DNA from: Oscillospiraceae bacterium
Lineage (GTDB): Bacteria; Bacillota; Clostridia; Oscillospirales; Oscillospiraceae
DNA length: 34,629 nucleotides
Direction of reading: 5' to 3'
Assembly: GCA_902789745.1 (NCBI GenBank)
Contig: CADAPH010000003.1
Location: 538-35,166 of the forward strand
The notes under the pieces are model-generated. The model made no database searches. It was not told where the DNA came from and was given only the letters and a program-made list of their open reading frames with translations. Below are positions 23,780 to 30,802 of this stretch, piece by piece (positions within the stretch are counted from its first letter, which is position 1; each line of letters begins with the position of its first letter). The translations under genes were made by a program, and so were the position numbers.

Positions 23780-24754
23780 ATGGACGATTGCATTTCCATG
23801 AACGACATGCTGGGCGTCGCGTCCGGCGATAAGAACAACATGCTGGGCAAGCTCCTGTACTTTTCCCTTTCCGATGTTCTGATCGACAAGGAGAAGCTGT
23901 CCGAGCTCTGCGCCGGCATGGGCATCTACTACGCGGGCGACCGACGCGTTTCTGTCTCCGACGCCTTCAAAAGCGCCACCGGGGACATCAAGGACCACAT
24001 CATCGTCAAGCACTGCGGCCAGCAGCAGATCTACCGGGTCTACTGCCGGGACAACGAGCACACGCCCCGCGTCCTGTCCAGGGAGCTGGTGAAGGAGACG
24101 CTGAACCGCGAGACCAATCAGTATGAAAAGCTGGCGAACATCAGCTTCGACAAGGAAAGCGGCATGTTCAGCTATGACAATCTGGCCTACGACAGCGACG
24201 TGGACGCGGCCTCCTACTGCCGCCGCGCCGAGAAGCTGTTCGAGCTGTACCAGACCTGTGCCAACCGCAAGCAGATCGAGACCATCTGCCTCAACTATGT
24301 CCGCGGCTTGGAGGCCACGAAGATGAGCGTCAACGGACACCTCTATTTCGTACCCAGGCACAGCATGGAGAAGGTGGATATCTTCGAGGACTTCATGGAG
24401 GCGCTCAGCAGCCTCAACAGAACGAAATCCCGCCTCATGGCAAACTCCATCTATATTATAGATGATGCCAAGCAGCGGGATAAGATGACCGAAGAATTCT
24501 ATGCCGCGGTAAAGAAGGAGATCGCGGAATATCAGGAGCGCGCGGATTACCTCATCAAGAGCGGCAGCCAAAGCCCCGCCATCATGGAGCGCTGGGTCAT
24601 GAAGATCGGCGCCCTGGAGGGGAAAAAGCGCCACTATGAGCAGGTGCTCCGCCGTGAGCTGGATGGGCTGGACGAGGAGTTTGAATCCCTCAAGCTCCTG
24701 TCTCAGGAGCTCTCCATCCGCGCCAGCGGCATCCGATTTCAAAGAGCAGCGTAA
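23780..24754 (+). CDS. DUF6744-like helical protein
   Basis: 324 residues, last gene of operon 2, after a perfect GGAGG. The N-terminal half mixes strands and helices, with FVPRHSMEKVDIFEDFMEAL in the middle; the C-terminal third is a long coiled coil. It resembles a family of phage and plasmid proteins labelled DUF6744 with no known role; I am not certain of the number. Conserved association with replication genes suggests a DNA-metabolism helper. Confidence 0.6.
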   Translation: MDDCISMNDMLGVASGDKNNMLGKLLYFSLSDVLIDKEKLSELCAGMGIYYAGDRRVSVSDAFKSATGDIKDHIIVKHCGQQQIYRVYCRDNEHTPRVLSRELVKETLNRETNQYEKLANISFDKESGMFSYDNLAYDSDVDAASYCRRAEKLFELYQTCANRKQIETICLNYVRGLEATKMSVNGHLYFVPRHSMEKVDIFEDFMEALSSLNRTKSRLMANSIYIIDDAKQRDKMTEEFYAAVKKEIAEYQERADYLIKSGSQSPAIMERWVMKIGALEGKKRHYEQVLRRELDGLDEEFESLKLLSQELSIRASGIRFQRAA

Positions 24755-24762
24755 ATAGCTTT

Positions 24763-24799
24763 CGCCCCTGTTGCGTTCACACGCAGCAGGGGCGGTTTT
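24763..24799 (+). terminator. Terminator at end of operon 2
   Basis: A 14-bp stem (24763-24776 with 24781-24794, one G-U pair) with a 4-base loop and a GTTTTC tail. It lies eight bases after the operon's last stop and ends at the convergent ATPase gene, which it may serve too. Confidence 0.85.
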
Positions 24800-26178
24800 C
24801 ATTCATACAGCTCATCCAGATGGATAAAGATCATCCGTTCACTCGGTTCGCATTGAAAACCGGATCGGGAGAAAAAGCCATATTGATAGCAGTTTAGTCC
24901 GGTAGCCTGCACCTGTTTGATTTCCTCATGGATCATCGCAAGGGACAGCGGCTCTTTGCGGAACTTCGATTCATAGAAAACATAGCCGATGGGGTCTTCC
25001 GTCACAGTATCAAACTCGCCGTTGGTGCGCGTTTTCGGATCATCGTAATAATACTTGCCGATCTTATCGAAGGGAGGATCGATCTTTCCGGCACGGTTTT
25101 GTCGGATCAGATACTGCTTGCAGATGTTTTCAAAAATACGGGGAACATACTGCGTCTCAAAATCCTCGTCGATATATCGGTTATAAAAGCTGTCTTCATC
25201 CAGCACATTGCGCTGTGAAAGGAAGCGGAAAATGTACCGGTAGTAAAACAACGACAGGTTATCTACAATGAAGTAGCCGGATTTGCGACGGTTATCCGCG
25301 TCATTGATCGGAGCCTGCTTCTCCACGACCTCCATGCGAATCAGTTTCTCCAACACATCGACCAGCGTCGGACCGCTGGAAACATGGGACTGTGACAGAA
25401 GATCACTATACCTGGAGAACCCTTTGGACAAGGCTTCAAACACTTCATTTGCATTTGCGATCTTGGAAATTTCGGATTTGAGATACATGGAGACTTCGTT
25501 TTCAAGACGCGCACCCGGAGCGGAAATCAGTTCCTGAATGTTCTCCCGTACGGAAAGCGCAGGGTCGATCAAACGGTTATAATACGGGATTCCTCCGAAC
25601 ACACTGTACAGGTGCACCTTATCCTCGGAGGAAAAGGAAGCATAAAACATGGCCGACTCATAGTAGTCCATCGGTTTCAGATCAATCGCGAGATCCACGC
25701 GGCCATAAAGAGGGTTTTCCCGCGCCAGCAGCGACTTCATAATCTCAACATAAGAGCCGCAGAGAATCAGCTTGAGATGCGTCGTATCCTTATATCTGTC
25801 GATCAGAGACTGAAGGATGCTGTCGATCCCTGTGACAGTCTCCCGGAGATACGGGTATTCGTCCAGAACAAGGATCAGCCTTTCGTCTGATGCCCGCCGA
25901 AACAGATAGTCCAGCAACGCTTCCATACTGCCAAAGCCCAGGGCGGGAAGGCCAAAGTTCTCGGAGATCAAAGCGGAAAGGCTCTCCACATTGTTCATCT
26001 CCGTCGTCTGCTTGCATTCATAGTTGAGTTTCGGCGCATCTTCTTTTGCGAGGCATTGCTTGATCAGTTCGCTCTTGCCTACTCGGCGGCGACCATAGAT
26101 CAGCGCAGCCTGCAGCTCGTTTTTTCCCAAGATTCGCTTTATCTTTTTCTGTTGCTGTTCGCGGCCATAGAATTTCAT
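24799..26178 (-). CDS. ATP-binding protein with AAA and DUF234-like domains
   Basis: 459 residues. The Walker A motif is YGRRRVGKSELI (K35-S36); Walker B is LILVLDEYPYL. A winged-helix segment follows the AAA domain (SRYSDLLSQSHVSSGPTLVDVLEKL). The C-terminal half has the DUF234-type pattern, with a conserved NGEFDTV and FYESKFR (Asp and Glu-x-Lys), a nuclease-like core. These proteins are widespread in archaea and Firmicutes and of unknown role; a nuclease-defence or DNA-binding function is plausible. The promoter is flanked by an array of repeats that this protein may bind itself. Ribosome site GGAGGTGA, nine bases before the ATG. Lower GC than the operons. Confidence 0.8.
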   Translation of the reverse strand: MKFYGREQQQKKIKRILGKNELQAALIYGRRRVGKSELIKQCLAKEDAPKLNYECKQTTEMNNVESLSALISENFGLPALGFGSMEALLDYLFRRASDERLILVLDEYPYLRETVTGIDSILQSLIDRYKDTTHLKLILCGSYVEIMKSLLARENPLYGRVDLAIDLKPMDYYESAMFYASFSSEDKVHLYSVFGGIPYYNRLIDPALSVRENIQELISAPGARLENEVSMYLKSEISKIANANEVFEALSKGFSRYSDLLSQSHVSSGPTLVDVLEKLIRMEVVEKQAPINDADNRRKSGYFIVDNLSLFYYRYIFRFLSQRNVLDEDSFYNRYIDEDFETQYVPRIFENICKQYLIRQNRAGKIDPPFDKIGKYYYDDPKTRTNGEFDTVTEDPIGYVFYESKFRKEPLSLAMIHEEIKQVQATGLNCYQYGFFSRSGFQCEPSERMIFIHLDELYE

Positions 26179-26182
26179 TTAA

Positions 26183-26282
26183 CTCGGTCACCTCCGACTC
26201 GGTTATCTCCGAACAAAGTATAACTCGGAGATGAAGCAAATGCAAGAATTAGCTCGGAGAAAACCGAGTCGATTTTCTCCGA
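26183..26282 (-). promoter_or_regulatory. Promoter with operator array of the ATPase gene
   Basis: On the minus strand TTGCAT (26245-26240), 17 bases, TATACT (26222-26217). Around it lie copies of the palindromic unit CTCGGTNANCTCCGA (TCGG-N6-CCGA core). Two adjacent copies lie at 26183-26197 and 26198-26212, two more at 26254-26268 (inverted) and 26268-26282, and a half-site CTCGGAGAT at 26224-26232 inside the promoter spacer. The 15-base spacing within each pair suggests cooperative binding of dimers. Also covers the gene's ribosome site. Confidence 0.7.
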
Positions 26283-26338
26283 ACTAGTTAATGGCTGCAT
26301 TTCACCTGGCGAAAAGCCGGCAAAGAGCGTGTAAAAAA

Positions 26339-26386
26339 CGCACACACCGCAAGAATACCGCAAGCGGCAGGAAAGCAGCATGTGCG
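26339..26386 (-). terminator. Possible terminator of the AT-hook protein gene
   Basis: On the minus strand CGCACA pairs with TGTGCG before a run of six T; an inner CCGC/GCGG pairing fills the large loop. Structure is imperfect, so the call is tentative. Confidence 0.4.
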
Positions 26387-26394
26387 CTTTTATC

Positions 26395-26727
26395 TTATTT
26401 CAGTTTCTCCAGTATTTCCTCGACGCTTACCCCGGAGGAAACCAGCTCGTCGATTTTCGACTGAAGTGCCTCCTTCGCGGCAGCGGCGGCCTCAGCAGCG
26501 GCCTTGCTGGCCTGCTCTGCCTCGTAGTCCTCCAGCTTCTTCGCGGCTTTCTTCAGATCCGCTTTGATGGCCTTGAGTTTGGCGTTGTTCTCCGCAATGA
26601 CCGCCTCGACGGCGCCCTTTTCTTTCTCCAGACCGGCGACCGCTTCCTTCACTTCTGCAATCAGCGCGTCCAACGGCTGATCGGCCGGAGCCTTCTTCCG
26701 GTTTTTGCTTCCTTTAGGTCTTGGCAT
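26395..26727 (-). CDS. Internal in-frame start: AT-hook coiled-coil protein
   Basis: Nested in the frame above: an ATG at 26727-26725 follows GGAGG at seven bases and would yield 110 residues, PRPKGSKNR plus a coiled coil. Short proteins starting MPRPKGSKNR are common in Clostridia, so independent translation is credible. Likely a DNA-binding architectural protein. Confidence 0.5.
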   Translation of the reverse strand: MPRPKGSKNRKKAPADQPLDALIAEVKEAVAGLEKEKGAVEAVIAENNAKLKAIKADLKKAAKKLEDYEAEQASKAAAEAAAAAKEALQSKIDELVSSGVSVEEILEKLK

Positions 26728-27120
26728 TTGTTTTTCCTCCTGAATATCAATATGTAATAATGGATTCGTTATCTCCTCGGCTTCGCAGGGACAATCATCT
26801 GGTCCTTTGCATATTCCGAGCTTCAGAAAGATCGGATAGAGATAGCTCGCCCCGAATACGCCGAGCTTCTTCGGCCTCTTTACACTGCCTTCCGCCGCCT
26901 GGATCTCCAGCGCCTTCTGACAGGCGAGAAAAATCGTCGCTCTGGTGATGGACTTGGTCTTTCGGTCAAAAACGATTTCACCGCTGACCGCGCCATCCCG
27001 GTTATGTTTGACGGAATATCGGTATTCTAATCCTCGCGCGGTGACAAAGATTTCGCCCTCATGTGCGACAATGGCTTCCCAGAGTCTTGCGTCGGCGTCG
27101 CTGTTTTCAATATGCTTCAT
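26395..27120 (-). CDS. Hypothetical protein with AT-hook and coiled-coil C-terminus
   Basis: 241 residues. The N-terminal 125 residues form a domain with RATIFLACQKALE and KKLGVFGASYLYPIF, which I do not recognise as a named family. The C-terminal part starts MPRPKGSKNRKK, an AT-hook-like DNA-binding motif, followed by a coiled coil rich in Ala/Glu/Lys. The long frame has no good ribosome site at its ATG. A perfect GGAGG precedes the internal ATG at 26727, so the two halves may be two proteins or one protein plus a shorter product. Confidence 0.55.
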   Translation of the reverse strand: MKHIENSDADARLWEAIVAHEGEIFVTARGLEYRYSVKHNRDGAVSGEIVFDRKTKSITRATIFLACQKALEIQAAEGSVKRPKKLGVFGASYLYPIFLKLGICKGPDDCPCEAEEITNPLLHIDIQEEKQMPRPKGSKNRKKAPADQPLDALIAEVKEAVAGLEKEKGAVEAVIAENNAKLKAIKADLKKAAKKLEDYEAEQASKAAAEAAAAAKEALQSKIDELVSSGVSVEEILEKLK

Positions 27121-27121
27121 G

Positions 27122-27214
27122 TCAGGGAAGTCTCATTTCAGACAAGAGTTCATAGAAGAAATCCTCGTCTGCGGTTTCCTGACCATGTGTTTCGGTGCTG
27201 TCCATAGGATCCAC
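27122..27214 (-). CDS. Possible small acidic ORF
   Basis: A 27-30 residue frame (ATG 27205 or GTG 27214) ends one base before the ATG of the next gene. The peptide is acidic (ADEDFFYELLSEM). The position suggests translational coupling, and it would explain why the next gene has no ribosome site. The ribosome site is poor and no homology is known. Confidence 0.25.
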   Translation of the reverse strand: MDPMDSTETHGQETADEDFFYELLSEMRLP

Positions 27215-27238
27215 GGAACACTCACACTCCCTGTCAGC

Positions 27239-27287
27239 TATATTGTGTGCTTTGCCTCGCCCACGGCAGGAATAATACCACAATATA
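27239..27287. repeat. Inverted repeat upstream of the AT-hook gene
   Basis: TATATTGTG (27239-27247) and CACAATATA (27279-27287), 31 bases apart. The right arm overlaps a possible minus-strand promoter (TTGTTT, 17 bases, TATTAT). Possible operator; function unknown. Confidence 0.4.
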
Positions 27288-27365
27288 TTATTTCAAACAA
27301 GTCTTGACATTCTGCTGTTCGTATATCTCAAGTAGGCAAATCTGAAACAACACATCATTCTGCGC

Positions 27366-27401
27366 AAAAGGGCAACTCGTTATCAAAAACAACGGCTGCC
27401 C
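27366..27401 (-). terminator. Possible terminator of the XRE gene
   Basis: On the minus strand GGGCA.CGTT and its partners close an interrupted hairpin followed by TTTT, about 50 bases beyond the gene's stop codon. Confidence 0.45.
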
Positions 27402-27452
27402 GATTGATTTTTTGTAACAGTGGTGTTATAATGCTTCAAAAAATATAAGGAA

Positions 27453-27815
27453 TTATTTGAACGTACTATCTGGACAAGCTGCAGTTATTTCTTTCGCACT
27501 TTTGATAATGGCTCTCCCGGCGCTTATAATGATATCCTGAACTGCCGGACTTGCGGTTTGCAGCTCATAAACAAATTGCTGAACATCTGGGTTTATTGTA
27601 TTCTCGTCTACATCAGAAAACTGGTGTCCCGGAATATCCAGCGCGGTAATCAGCGCGTTTAGGTTGACATAACGAGGATGTTGTTTCCCGCACTCGATGT
27701 TTCCGATTGTTCTGACCGCCAAACCGGTGATTTGAGATAATTGCTCTTGTGTATACCCTTTTTTGTGGCGTGCTTTCTTGATGATTGTGCCCAAATCCTG
27801 TTTGTTATCAGGCAT
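27453..27815 (-). CDS. XRE-family regulator with C-terminal extension
   Basis: 120 residues. Residues about 8-65 form the helix-turn-helix: IIKKARHKKGYTQEQLSQITGL split by its turn, then VRTIGNIECGKQHPRYVNLNALITALDI. The C-terminal 50 residues are helical, with no known sensor motif. It lies between the AT-hook gene and the sigma-related gene at 28163, so it may be the element's maintenance repressor. No operator is obvious next to it. Confidence 0.8.
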   Translation of the reverse strand: MPDNKQDLGTIIKKARHKKGYTQEQLSQITGLAVRTIGNIECGKQHPRYVNLNALITALDIPGHQFSDVDENTINPDVQQFVYELQTASPAVQDIIISAGRAIIKSAKEITAACPDSTFK

Positions 27816-27979
27816 TTTTTACCACCCTGTATCATTTTAATGGATGGTTCGGTGATAATGAATGTGCATAACTGTCCGATCGACCGGCAACTTTTGTCGG
27901 GTCTTGTCTTCCTTTTTCAGTTTCATACGTCTTTCTCGCATTTGTCTTAGTTTAAAAACCACCGGAGGACTACGCTATC

Positions 27980-28024
27980 ATGCTTTTAGTACGATTTCGA
28001 GGTATTAAATCAAAAAAAGGATAG
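27980..28024 (+). CDS. Possible leader peptide before the DUF1492-like gene
   Basis: A 14-codon ORF (MLLVRFRGIKSKKG) with GGAGG eleven bases upstream, followed after 18 bases by a terminator hairpin. The order resembles a translated attenuator. The wide ribosome-site spacing is a caution. Confidence 0.3.
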   Translation: MLLVRFRGIKSKKG

Positions 28025-28042
28025 CTTTTCACCGTCAGTATT

Positions 28043-28086
28043 CTGCCTGTCAACACGTCAACTCTGTCGTGTCGACAGGCAGTTTT
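28043..28086 (+). terminator. Hairpin terminator/attenuator before the DUF1492-like gene
   Basis: A 9-bp plus 5-bp stem separated by one mismatch (28043-28057 with 28068-28082), a 10-base loop and TTTT. It lies 77 bases before the gene. The remainder of 27816-28162 holds no gene I can support. Confidence 0.65.
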
Positions 28087-28162
28087 ATTCCGATTTGTCG
28101 TTTGTGCCGCCCTCCTCCCCCGGCTGTTCTTCTGCAAATCATGATGGGGGAGGTATATAAAA

Positions 28163-28654
28163 ATGAGTACGGAAGACAGGAAGAGAATCATCTCAGATCT
28201 GAATGATTATCTCAATATTAAAAAGAAAATCAGCATTCTTCGTTACGAACTTGAACACCCGGTTTCCGTCAGCCCGGAGGAGATGCTGGAATCCATGAAT
28301 TTCGCACACGGCGACGGCGGCGGATTCTCCGGCGGAAGCATTTCAAACAAAACGCTTTACATCGCCATGAACTATCAGAACGCTGCAAATCAGGCCAACG
28401 CAGAGATTACCGATCAAATCCTGGCTCGCCTGCTGCCCCTTGAGCAAAAGCTCAAAAGAATGGATTACTATCTCGGTCTCCTTGCTGAAGACGAAGAAAG
28501 AGTCATCAGGCAATTCTATATTGAAAGGCAGCGCGCAAATGAGATCGCTTCGGCTATGCATACATCTGTCTGGTCAGCAAGAAGGATTCGTGACAAAGCT
28601 GTTGATAAGCTTGCGGAGATGATTTCTTTTGCAGAAGGCGGAGACTGGGAATAG
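28163..28654 (+). CDS. DUF1492/ArpU-like sigma-related regulator
   Basis: 163 residues. The N-terminal half is helical with a glycine-rich loop. The C-terminal part resembles sigma region 4: LAEDEERVIRQFYIE, then ANEIASAMHTSVWSARRIRDKAVDKL, a helix-turn-helix. This is the pattern of DUF1492/ArpU-type phage and ICE regulators that switch on late or excision genes. It lies directly upstream of the xis-int module. A GGGGGAGG site is ten bases before the ATG. It could pair with the region-2-only protein at 5783. Confidence 0.7.
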   Translation: MSTEDRKRIISDLNDYLNIKKKISILRYELEHPVSVSPEEMLESMNFAHGDGGGFSGGSISNKTLYIAMNYQNAANQANAEITDQILARLLPLEQKLKRMDYYLGLLAEDEERVIRQFYIERQRANEIASAMHTSVWSARRIRDKAVDKLAEMISFAEGGDWE

Positions 28655-28695
28655 TCCTGTGATTTCATGCTTTTGCGGCTTCACGCATACGAGTC

Positions 28696-28745
28696 TGCTC
28701 AGTTTCTGCTCACTTTTTGCCAAACTTTTGCTCACACGTTGCTCT
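28696..28745 (+). repeat. 11-bp-phased direct repeats upstream of the xis promoter
   Basis: TGCTCA at 28696, 28707 and 28729, TGCCAA at 28718 and TGCTCT at 28740: five units with an exact 11-base period, one helical turn. The last unit touches the -35. Likely an array for a regulator or the excisionase. Confidence 0.65.
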
Positions 28746-28774
28746 TGACTCCGCAATCCGCCATGTGCTATTAT
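28745..28774 (+). promoter_or_regulatory. Promoter of the excisionase gene
   Basis: TTGACT (28745-28750), an 18-base spacer and TATTAT (28769-28774). Transcription would begin near 28781, just before a terminator hairpin. Confidence 0.65.
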
Positions 28775-28794
28775 TACAATGCAATTATTAAAAG

Positions 28795-28831
28795 ATGCTC
28801 TCCGGTACTCCATGTACCAGAGGGCATTTTT
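28795..28831 (+). terminator. Attenuator hairpin before the excisionase gene
   Basis: A 14-bp stem with one mismatch (28795-28808 with 28814-28827) and a 5-base loop, followed by a T-run. It stands between the promoter and the gene, so expression needs read-through. It could also end transcription coming from the DUF1492-like gene. Confidence 0.65.
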
Positions 28832-28869
28832 ATTTCCAATCTTGTTAGCACCAGGAAAGGACAGCCGAA

Positions 28870-29082
28870 ATGAACACTGAACAGATTCGTAGCCTCCCCG
28901 ATCTTATGACCGCAAAAGAACTGCAGTCTTTTCTCCGTATCTCTCGCGCCAGCGTGTACAATCTGATGAATGCAGAAGGGTTCCCCACGATCCATATTGG
29001 CAGCAGGAAGATGGTTGACAAAGCAAAGCTTCTGGAATGGATAGAACAAAATACGAACGGCGCTAAAAGTTTCACACTTTAG
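28870..29082 (+). CDS. xis: Excisionase-like helix-turn-helix protein
   Basis: 70 residues. MTAKELQSFLRISRASVYNL, then FPTIHIGSRKMVDKAKLLEWIE: the HTH_17/MerR-like fold of small excisionases. It should bind near the attachment site and direct the integrase to excise the element. The integrase gene begins 102 bases further on. AGGAAAGGA lies about eight bases upstream. Confidence 0.8.
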   Translation: MNTEQIRSLPDLMTAKELQSFLRISRASVYNLMNAEGFPTIHIGSRKMVDKAKLLEWIEQNTNGAKSFTL

Positions 29083-29086
29083 CGTG

Positions 29087-29115
29087 TTGAATTGCTGGCC
29101 AAATCATGCTATAAT
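29087..29115 (+). promoter_or_regulatory. Promoter of the integrase gene
   Basis: TTGAAT (29087-29092), 17 bases, TATAAT (29110-29115): near consensus and separate from the xis promoter, so integrase can be made without excisionase. Confidence 0.65.
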
Positions 29116-29184
29116 AGGCTTGTAGGATTAGGGCCGGCAAGCAGCCTGTAATTCTCACTATTATAAATGACAGGAGATGTTGCT

Positions 29185-30285
29185 ATGTCGAAGCGCCGCT
29201 CCAACGGAGACGGTTTGCTGCGCAAGCGCAGCGACGGTCGTTGGGAAAGTCGGCTGACCATCGGGCTTCACCCTGACGGGAAACCTAAATACAAGTATTT
29301 CTATGGTGCTACACAGAAAGCAGTAAAAGAACAGGTTAAGAATTATCAGGATGATCTGGATGACGGGCTCAGTGAAGGCGATATTTCTTTTCAGGAATGG
29401 TCCAAGATCTGGTTTGACGGCTATCAAGGCCAGGTATCTGCGGTAACCTATGAAAGCTACAAATACACCATCCGCGTCCTGGATCGCTTCTTTGGGAAAA
29501 TGATGCTGCGTGATATCAAGGCTTACCATGTGGAGAAGTTCCTTCAGAAGGAGAAAAACAACGGTCGGGCAAGCTCCTCCGTAGCAAAGCTGCGTGGGAT
29601 GATGTACCAGATTATGAACAAGGCGGAAGCGAATGATCTGATCCGCAAAAACCCGGTACGTTTTGCCGACAAAATGAGGCGCGATGCCATGGTAAAGCCG
29701 AAGGACTCCTTTACAGAAGAAGAGGTCCAGACCCTCATGGAACATCTGCCCATGGACAAAATCGGTATGGGTATTCGCGTTCTGCTTGGGACCGGGATGC
29801 GGTGTCAGGAGCTCCTTGCTCTGGAGCCTGTGCATGTCGAACCGGACGGTTCTGTTATCCATATCCGGCAGGCGGTGAAACAGGTTAAAGGGACAGTTTC
29901 AATCGGGCCGCCGAAGACGCATGACAGCATCCGGGATATTCCCATCCCCGCTGAGATCCGTCCGTATGTCATCGCCATGCGCAGCATGAGCGGAGAAACG
30001 TATATCTGGCAGAGCGAGCGGGTCAACAGGCCGATCAATCCGAGCAATTTCAGAGACAAATTCAAAGCCGCGGTCTCATCCGTCAAAGGCGTCAGGATTC
30101 TGACGCCGCACTCGACTAGACACACCTATGTTTCTCAGCTTCAGGCACAGGGCGTGGCGATCGAAACGATCCAGGCGCTTGTGGGTCATGCGGAAATTGA
30201 TATGACAGAGCACTATCTGCATGTGCAGAACAAGGTCAAAGAAAACGCTGTAGAAAAACTTGACGCACTTTTCAAGGTCAGCTGA
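29185..30285 (+). CDS. int: Tyrosine recombinase (integrase)
   Basis: 366 residues from the ATG at 29185 (AGGAG eight bases upstream; an ATG at 29167 lies before that site). An N-terminal arm-binding domain (KRRSNGDGLLRKRSDGRWESR), a SAM-like core-binding domain (about 55-150) and a catalytic domain. Catalytic residues are complete: R206 (GTGMRCQELL), H309 and R312 (HSTRHTYVS), H335 (GHAEIDMT) and Y344 (EHYLHV). Tn916-like integrase family by general pattern. It points at tRNA-Pro, the probable target. Confidence 0.93.
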   Translation: MSKRRSNGDGLLRKRSDGRWESRLTIGLHPDGKPKYKYFYGATQKAVKEQVKNYQDDLDDGLSEGDISFQEWSKIWFDGYQGQVSAVTYESYKYTIRVLDRFFGKMMLRDIKAYHVEKFLQKEKNNGRASSSVAKLRGMMYQIMNKAEANDLIRKNPVRFADKMRRDAMVKPKDSFTEEEVQTLMEHLPMDKIGMGIRVLLGTGMRCQELLALEPVHVEPDGSVIHIRQAVKQVKGTVSIGPPKTHDSIRDIPIPAEIRPYVIAMRSMSGETYIWQSERVNRPINPSNFRDKFKAAVSSVKGVRILTPHSTRHTYVSQLQAQGVAIETIQALVGHAEIDMTEHYLHVQNKVKENAVEKLDALFKVS

Positions 30286-30331
30286 GCAGCAGCGTTTTGT
30301 GATAAAATGTAGGTTTATGGGCATAAAAAAA

Positions 30332-30359
30332 CACGGATTTCTGTCCAATCCGTGCTGAT
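30332..30359 (+). terminator. Terminator of the integrase gene
   Basis: CACGGATT (30332-30339) pairs with AATCCGTG (30347-30354), then CTGATTTTT. It lies 46 bases after the integrase stop. Confidence 0.7.
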
Positions 30360-30380
30360 TTTTCTAATATGTGAAAACCC

Positions 30381-30402
30381 AATTGTGGTCAAATTGTGGT
30401 CA
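30381..30402 (+). repeat. Tandem 11-mer, possible integrase arm sites
   Basis: AATTGTGGTCA twice without a gap, between int and the tRNA gene. Short direct repeats here are typical binding sites of the integrase N-terminal domain. Confidence 0.55.
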
Positions 30403-30442
30403 AGCCATTTTTGAGAGACTGCGAAGTTGCTTCAAAAGTGAC

Positions 30443-30480
30443 GGAAAAGGCTTGATTTCTTTCAAAATCAAGCCTTTTCC
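30443..30480 (-). terminator. Hairpin directly after tRNA-Pro
   Basis: A perfect 16-bp stem (30443-30458 with 30465-30480) with a 6-base loop, immediately beyond the tRNA's CCA. Likely the tRNA terminator; T-rich sequence follows on the minus strand. Confidence 0.6.
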
Positions 30481-30556
30481 TGGTCCGAGTGAGAAGATTC
30501 GAACTTCCGGCCTCTTGAACCCCATTCAAGCACGCTACCAACTGCGCTACACCCGG
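30481..30556 (-). tRNA. tRNA-Pro (GGG)
   Basis: 76 nt including an encoded CCA. Acceptor CCGGGTG pairs with CACTCGG (one G-U); discriminator A. D-arm GCGC; anticodon stem CTTGA/TCAAG encloses loop ATGGGGT, anticodon GGG. T-arm contains TTCGAAT. The C1-G72 pair and A73 fit bacterial tRNA-Pro. Its 3' half faces the integrase and is the probable attachment site, rebuilt after integration. Confidence 0.92.
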
Positions 30557-30678
30557 ATCTCTTGCGCTCGATTATATTAGCAGGATAAAATGCAAGCCCT
30601 TTTTTCAGGTTTTGCCAAATCCTTTCCTGAGCCGGGAGAGCGATTCTTTTTTGCCGGGCGGCTCCCGGAAAGGCTTTC

Positions 30679-30707
30679 TTGCATTTTGTCATTCCTTCTG
30701 ATATACT
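30679..30707 (+). promoter_or_regulatory. Promoter of the nucleotide-sugar dehydratase gene
   Basis: TTGCAT (30679-30684), 17 bases, TATACT (30702-30707), about 95 bases before the start codon. Confidence 0.55.
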
Positions 30708-30802
30708 GTAAACCGATTGTGAGCGCATGCAGTATTCCGATTCCGGCTGCTTCCTGCGCTTTTCCGGCACGATATGCAGCGTTTTTCCGTCTGGAGGCCT
30801 CC

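Noticed and set aside
28696..28745. Phased repeats taken as a CRISPR array
   Set aside because: Units are 6 bases with 5-base gaps; no 25-35 base repeats and no cas genes in the window.
662..30285. Prophage identity
   Set aside because: No terminase, portal, capsid, tail or lysis genes are present in 30 kb; the gene set fits a plasmid-like or conjugative/mobilisable element. Genes left of the window could change this.
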